From Halovivax cerinus (GTDB lineage Archaea; Halobacteriota; Halobacteria; Halobacteriales; Natrialbaceae): a stretch of 64,000 bases of DNA. The DNA is taken from positions 682,001-746,000 of the forward strand of contig NZ_CP101824.1 in the NCBI RefSeq assembly GCF_024498195.1, in the 5' to 3' direction. A program made the translations under genes and the position numbers. Shown one piece after another: positions 62,053 to 64,000 of the stretch (the first letter of the stretch is position 1; the number at the start of each line of letters is the position of its first letter). The notes beneath the pieces are model-generated. The model ran no database searches. It was not told where the DNA came from and was given only the letters and a program-made list of their open reading frames with translations.

Positions 62053-63240
62053 GTGAGCGGAAGACGGCGCCTGCTGGCGCTCGCCCTGACGGCAGCGATG
62101 GTGCTGTCGGTCGTCGGCGTCGCAGCGGCGCCGGCGCTCGCCCAGAGTGATCCTGAGCTACCGGGGGCAACGTACTACGGAACGGTCCAGATCGACGGCG
62201 AACCGGCACCGGTCGGAACGCACGTCGCGGCGTACGTCGACGGGGTGAAGCAGGACGCTCTCACGATCGAAGAGGCAGGCATCTACGGCGGGCCAGGGGG
62301 TGGTGACGGACAACTTGTGGTCGGCGCCGAAGCCGGAGACGAAGTCCAGTTCTTCGTCAACGGCGAACCGGTCGACACGGATCCGTCACCCGTCGTGTGG
62401 GAGTCCGCCGATTCCGAGCAGGTCAATCTAACCGGGACGGACGTCGGCCAGCCGAACGTTACCGTCGAGATCGATCCGGAGGCGTCGGTCACGACGGTCG
62501 AACCGAACGGGACGGCGGCCGTCCTCGCGACGGTGGAAAACACTGGCGACGGCGAGGCGCTCGACCGGACGATCTCGTTCGGCGTCGAAGGCGACCGGCA
62601 GGACGCGACGACCGTCTCGCTGTCGCCCGGCGAGAGCCGGGACGTCCAGTTCAACGCGACGTTCGCGGAGACGGGCGAGTACGAGGCCACCGTCGACACG
62701 ATCGACGCGACCGCGTCGGTGACCATCTCCGTCGAGGAGGGCACCGGCGGCGGTCCCGGACTGCCACCACCACCGCCGGACGACGGCGACACCGGCGAGC
62801 CGGACGTGACCGTGACTAACGCGACGCTCAGTGAGACCGAGATCGCACCCGGCGACTCGGTGTCGATCGTCGTGACGCTCCAGAACGACGCCGACGACCG
62901 CGCGTTCGCCACCCTCCCGATCACCGTCGACGGGACAGAGGTCGCGACGGAGACCGTCACCGTCGAGGGCGGCGCCGAGACGGAGGTGACGTTCACGCGG
63001 TCGTTCGACGAGCCGGGCGAGTACGCGATCGCCGTCGACGGCGTCGACGCCGGGACGGTCACCGTCGCCCCGGACGACGATAGCGACACCGGTGGCGGTG
63101 ACGATTCCGGCGACGACGGATCGGCAGACGACAGTGACGACGGATCGGGCGGCGGAGACGGCGTCCCCGGCTTCGGGCCGGTGGCGGCCGCGCTCGCACT
63201 GCTCGCCGCAGTCGGGGTCGCTCGACTCCGAGTCGCGTAA
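62053..63240 (+). CDS. Secreted PGF-CTERM surface protein with CARDB-like domains
   Basis: The 395-aa protein has a signal peptide (LLALALTAAMVLSVVGVAAA), two CARDB-like domains of the same pattern (VTTVEPNGTAAVLATVENTG and ETEIAPGDSVSIVVTLQNDA), a Pro-rich hinge, an Asp/Ser/Gly-rich linker and the C-terminal PGF-CTERM signal VPGFGPVAAALALLAAVGVA with basic end. Archaeosortase probably cuts there and anchors it to a lipid. The start is GTG at 62053. It follows the subtilase after 64 bp on the same strand. Confidence 0.88.
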   Translation: MSGRRRLLALALTAAMVLSVVGVAAAPALAQSDPELPGATYYGTVQIDGEPAPVGTHVAAYVDGVKQDALTIEEAGIYGGPGGGDGQLVVGAEAGDEVQFFVNGEPVDTDPSPVVWESADSEQVNLTGTDVGQPNVTVEIDPEASVTTVEPNGTAAVLATVENTGDGEALDRTISFGVEGDRQDATTVSLSPGESRDVQFNATFAETGEYEATVDTIDATASVTISVEEGTGGGPGLPPPPPDDGDTGEPDVTVTNATLSETEIAPGDSVSIVVTLQNDADDRAFATLPITVDGTEVATETVTVEGGAETEVTFTRSFDEPGEYAIAVDGVDAGTVTVAPDDDSDTGGGDDSGDDGSADDSDDGSGGGDGVPGFGPVAAALALLAAVGVARLRVA

Positions 63241-63444
63241 TCGACTCGCGCACGACCCGCGGTTTTCACTATTTTCCCCGCCGACAGGCGAGACGACGCC
63301 GACCGCTTCGGGTCCCGGTCGCGTTGCCGACCCGTCGGACGCGAGTCACGACCTGACGTCTCGATTCCGATACTCTCTAGCAGTATCAAATCGTCTCGGT
63401 GGTAATACCAGCACTTAACATCGGACGAAACGAAGGGCCGCCAG

Positions 63445-64000
63445 ATGAGCGACGTAGTCACCCCCACCGGCGACGGCGTCGACCCGTCGACGCTCTTCGA
63501 CGCGATCCGGTCCGAGACGAATCGGGTGCTGGTGGGTTCGGACGACCAGCTCGAGTACCTGACGATCGCGCTCCTGATCCGCGGGCACGTCCTGATCGAG
63601 GGCGTGCCGGGCGTGGCCAAGACCACGATGGCGACGCTGTTCGCCCGCGCGAGCGGGATGGAGTCGACGCGGATCCAGCTCACGCCCGACCTCCTGCCGG
63701 CCGACCTCACGGGGACCCAGATCTACCGCGAGGCGACCGGCGAGTTCGAACTCCGGCGCGGGCCGATCTTCTCGAACCTCGTCGTCGCCGACGAGATCAA
63801 TCGCGCGACGCCGAAGACCCAGTCCGCGCTGCTGGAGGCGATGGGGGAGCGCCACGTCACGATCGACGGCGAGACGCTGTCGCTGCCGTCCCCGTTCATG
63901 GTCGTCGCGACCCAGAACCCGATCGAGATGGAGGGCGTCTTCGCCCTTCCGGAGGCCCAGCGCGACCGGTTTACGTTCAAGCTGACCGTGGACCTTCCGG
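63445..64000 (+). CDS. MoxR-type AAA+ ATPase, 3' end missing
   Basis: The frame is open to the window end for 185 codons. Walker A is GVPGVAKTTMATLFARASGM, Walker B is FSNLVVADEINRATPKTQSA, and sensor 1 is FMVVATQNPIEMEGVFALPE, which fit the MoxR family. MoxR proteins act with VWA-domain proteins to fold or activate complexes. The start at 63445 follows a 204-bp gap. The partner VWA and DUF58 genes would be expected downstream, outside the window. Confidence 0.9.
   Translation, partial: MSDVVTPTGDGVDPSTLFDAIRSETNRVLVGSDDQLEYLTIALLIRGHVLIEGVPGVAKTTMATLFARASGMESTRIQLTPDLLPADLTGTQIYREATGEFELRRGPIFSNLVVADEINRATPKTQSALLEAMGERHVTIDGETLSLPSPFMVVATQNPIEMEGVFALPEAQRDRFTFKLTVDLP

Noticed and set aside
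1-64000. tRNA or rRNA genes
   Set aside because: No cloverleaf-like stretch with the conserved GGTTCRA arm or any rRNA motif was seen while reading; short RNA genes could still be missed.

Overview
The window reads as chromosomal DNA of a halophilic archaeon (class Halobacteria). The signs are very high GC, proteins rich in Asp and Glu, TAT-type lipoprotein leaders, halocyanins, bacterio-opsin-activator-type HTH_10 regulators, TATA boxes 25-30 bp before leaderless starts, an archaeal PCNA and a PGF-CTERM surface protein. The genus cannot be settled by reading.

Region 1 (1-20 kb) holds respiratory, metal and sulfur genes. It opens with the 3' part of cydB, a ZIP metal transporter, a halocyanin and a tandem stress protein. 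A reactive-sulfur and thiol set follows: TauE/SafE exporter with a 49-aa membrane partner, a Cys-containing HTH regulator, an FAD disulfide oxidoreductase with a His-rich tail, and later a rhodanese/persulfide-dioxygenase fusion, thioredoxin and thioredoxin reductase. A motif built on TTGTACAA occurs before the regulator and the thioredoxin gene, with a related site at the rhodanese gene. Between them lie Cys-motif membrane proteins and a DsbA-like protein. Then come a HEPN/MNT pair and an ABC exporter.

Region 2 (20-44 kb) is a denitrification and copper-enzyme region: copper nitrite reductase (nirK), a halocyanin-like protein, SCO1, a TlpA-like thioredoxin, a FixI/CcoI-like copper P-ATPase, a CuA-type heme-copper reductase operon, a CtaA-CtaB fusion, two DUF2249 proteins, a DsrE protein and two HTH_10 regulators, one with a Cys cluster like NarO/DmsR. 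Six CGAA-N4-TTCG sites, the motif known for NarO in Haloferax, lie before nirK, both DUF2249 genes and both regulators. The heme-copper catalytic subunit has HGTQQ where O2 reductases have HPEVY, so it is probably a nitric oxide reductase. No nitrate or nitrous oxide reductase gene is in the window.

Region 3 (44-55 kb) is an accessory conflict region. It contains a 1.7-kilo-residue secreted protein with PKD domains, calcium repeats, a pretoxin-like helical region and a PD-(D/E)XK-like C-terminal tip. An IS5-type element with perfect 8-bp target duplications interrupts the tip. Removing the element in silico restores a 1770-aa ORF whose stop lies one base before the next gene, the likely immunity gene. 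A MazF/AbrB toxin-antitoxin pair and a decayed mazF copy follow.

Region 4 (55-64 kb) contains a cupin, a polytopic membrane protein, PCNA, a large secreted subtilase, a PGF-CTERM protein and the 5' part of a MoxR ATPase gene.
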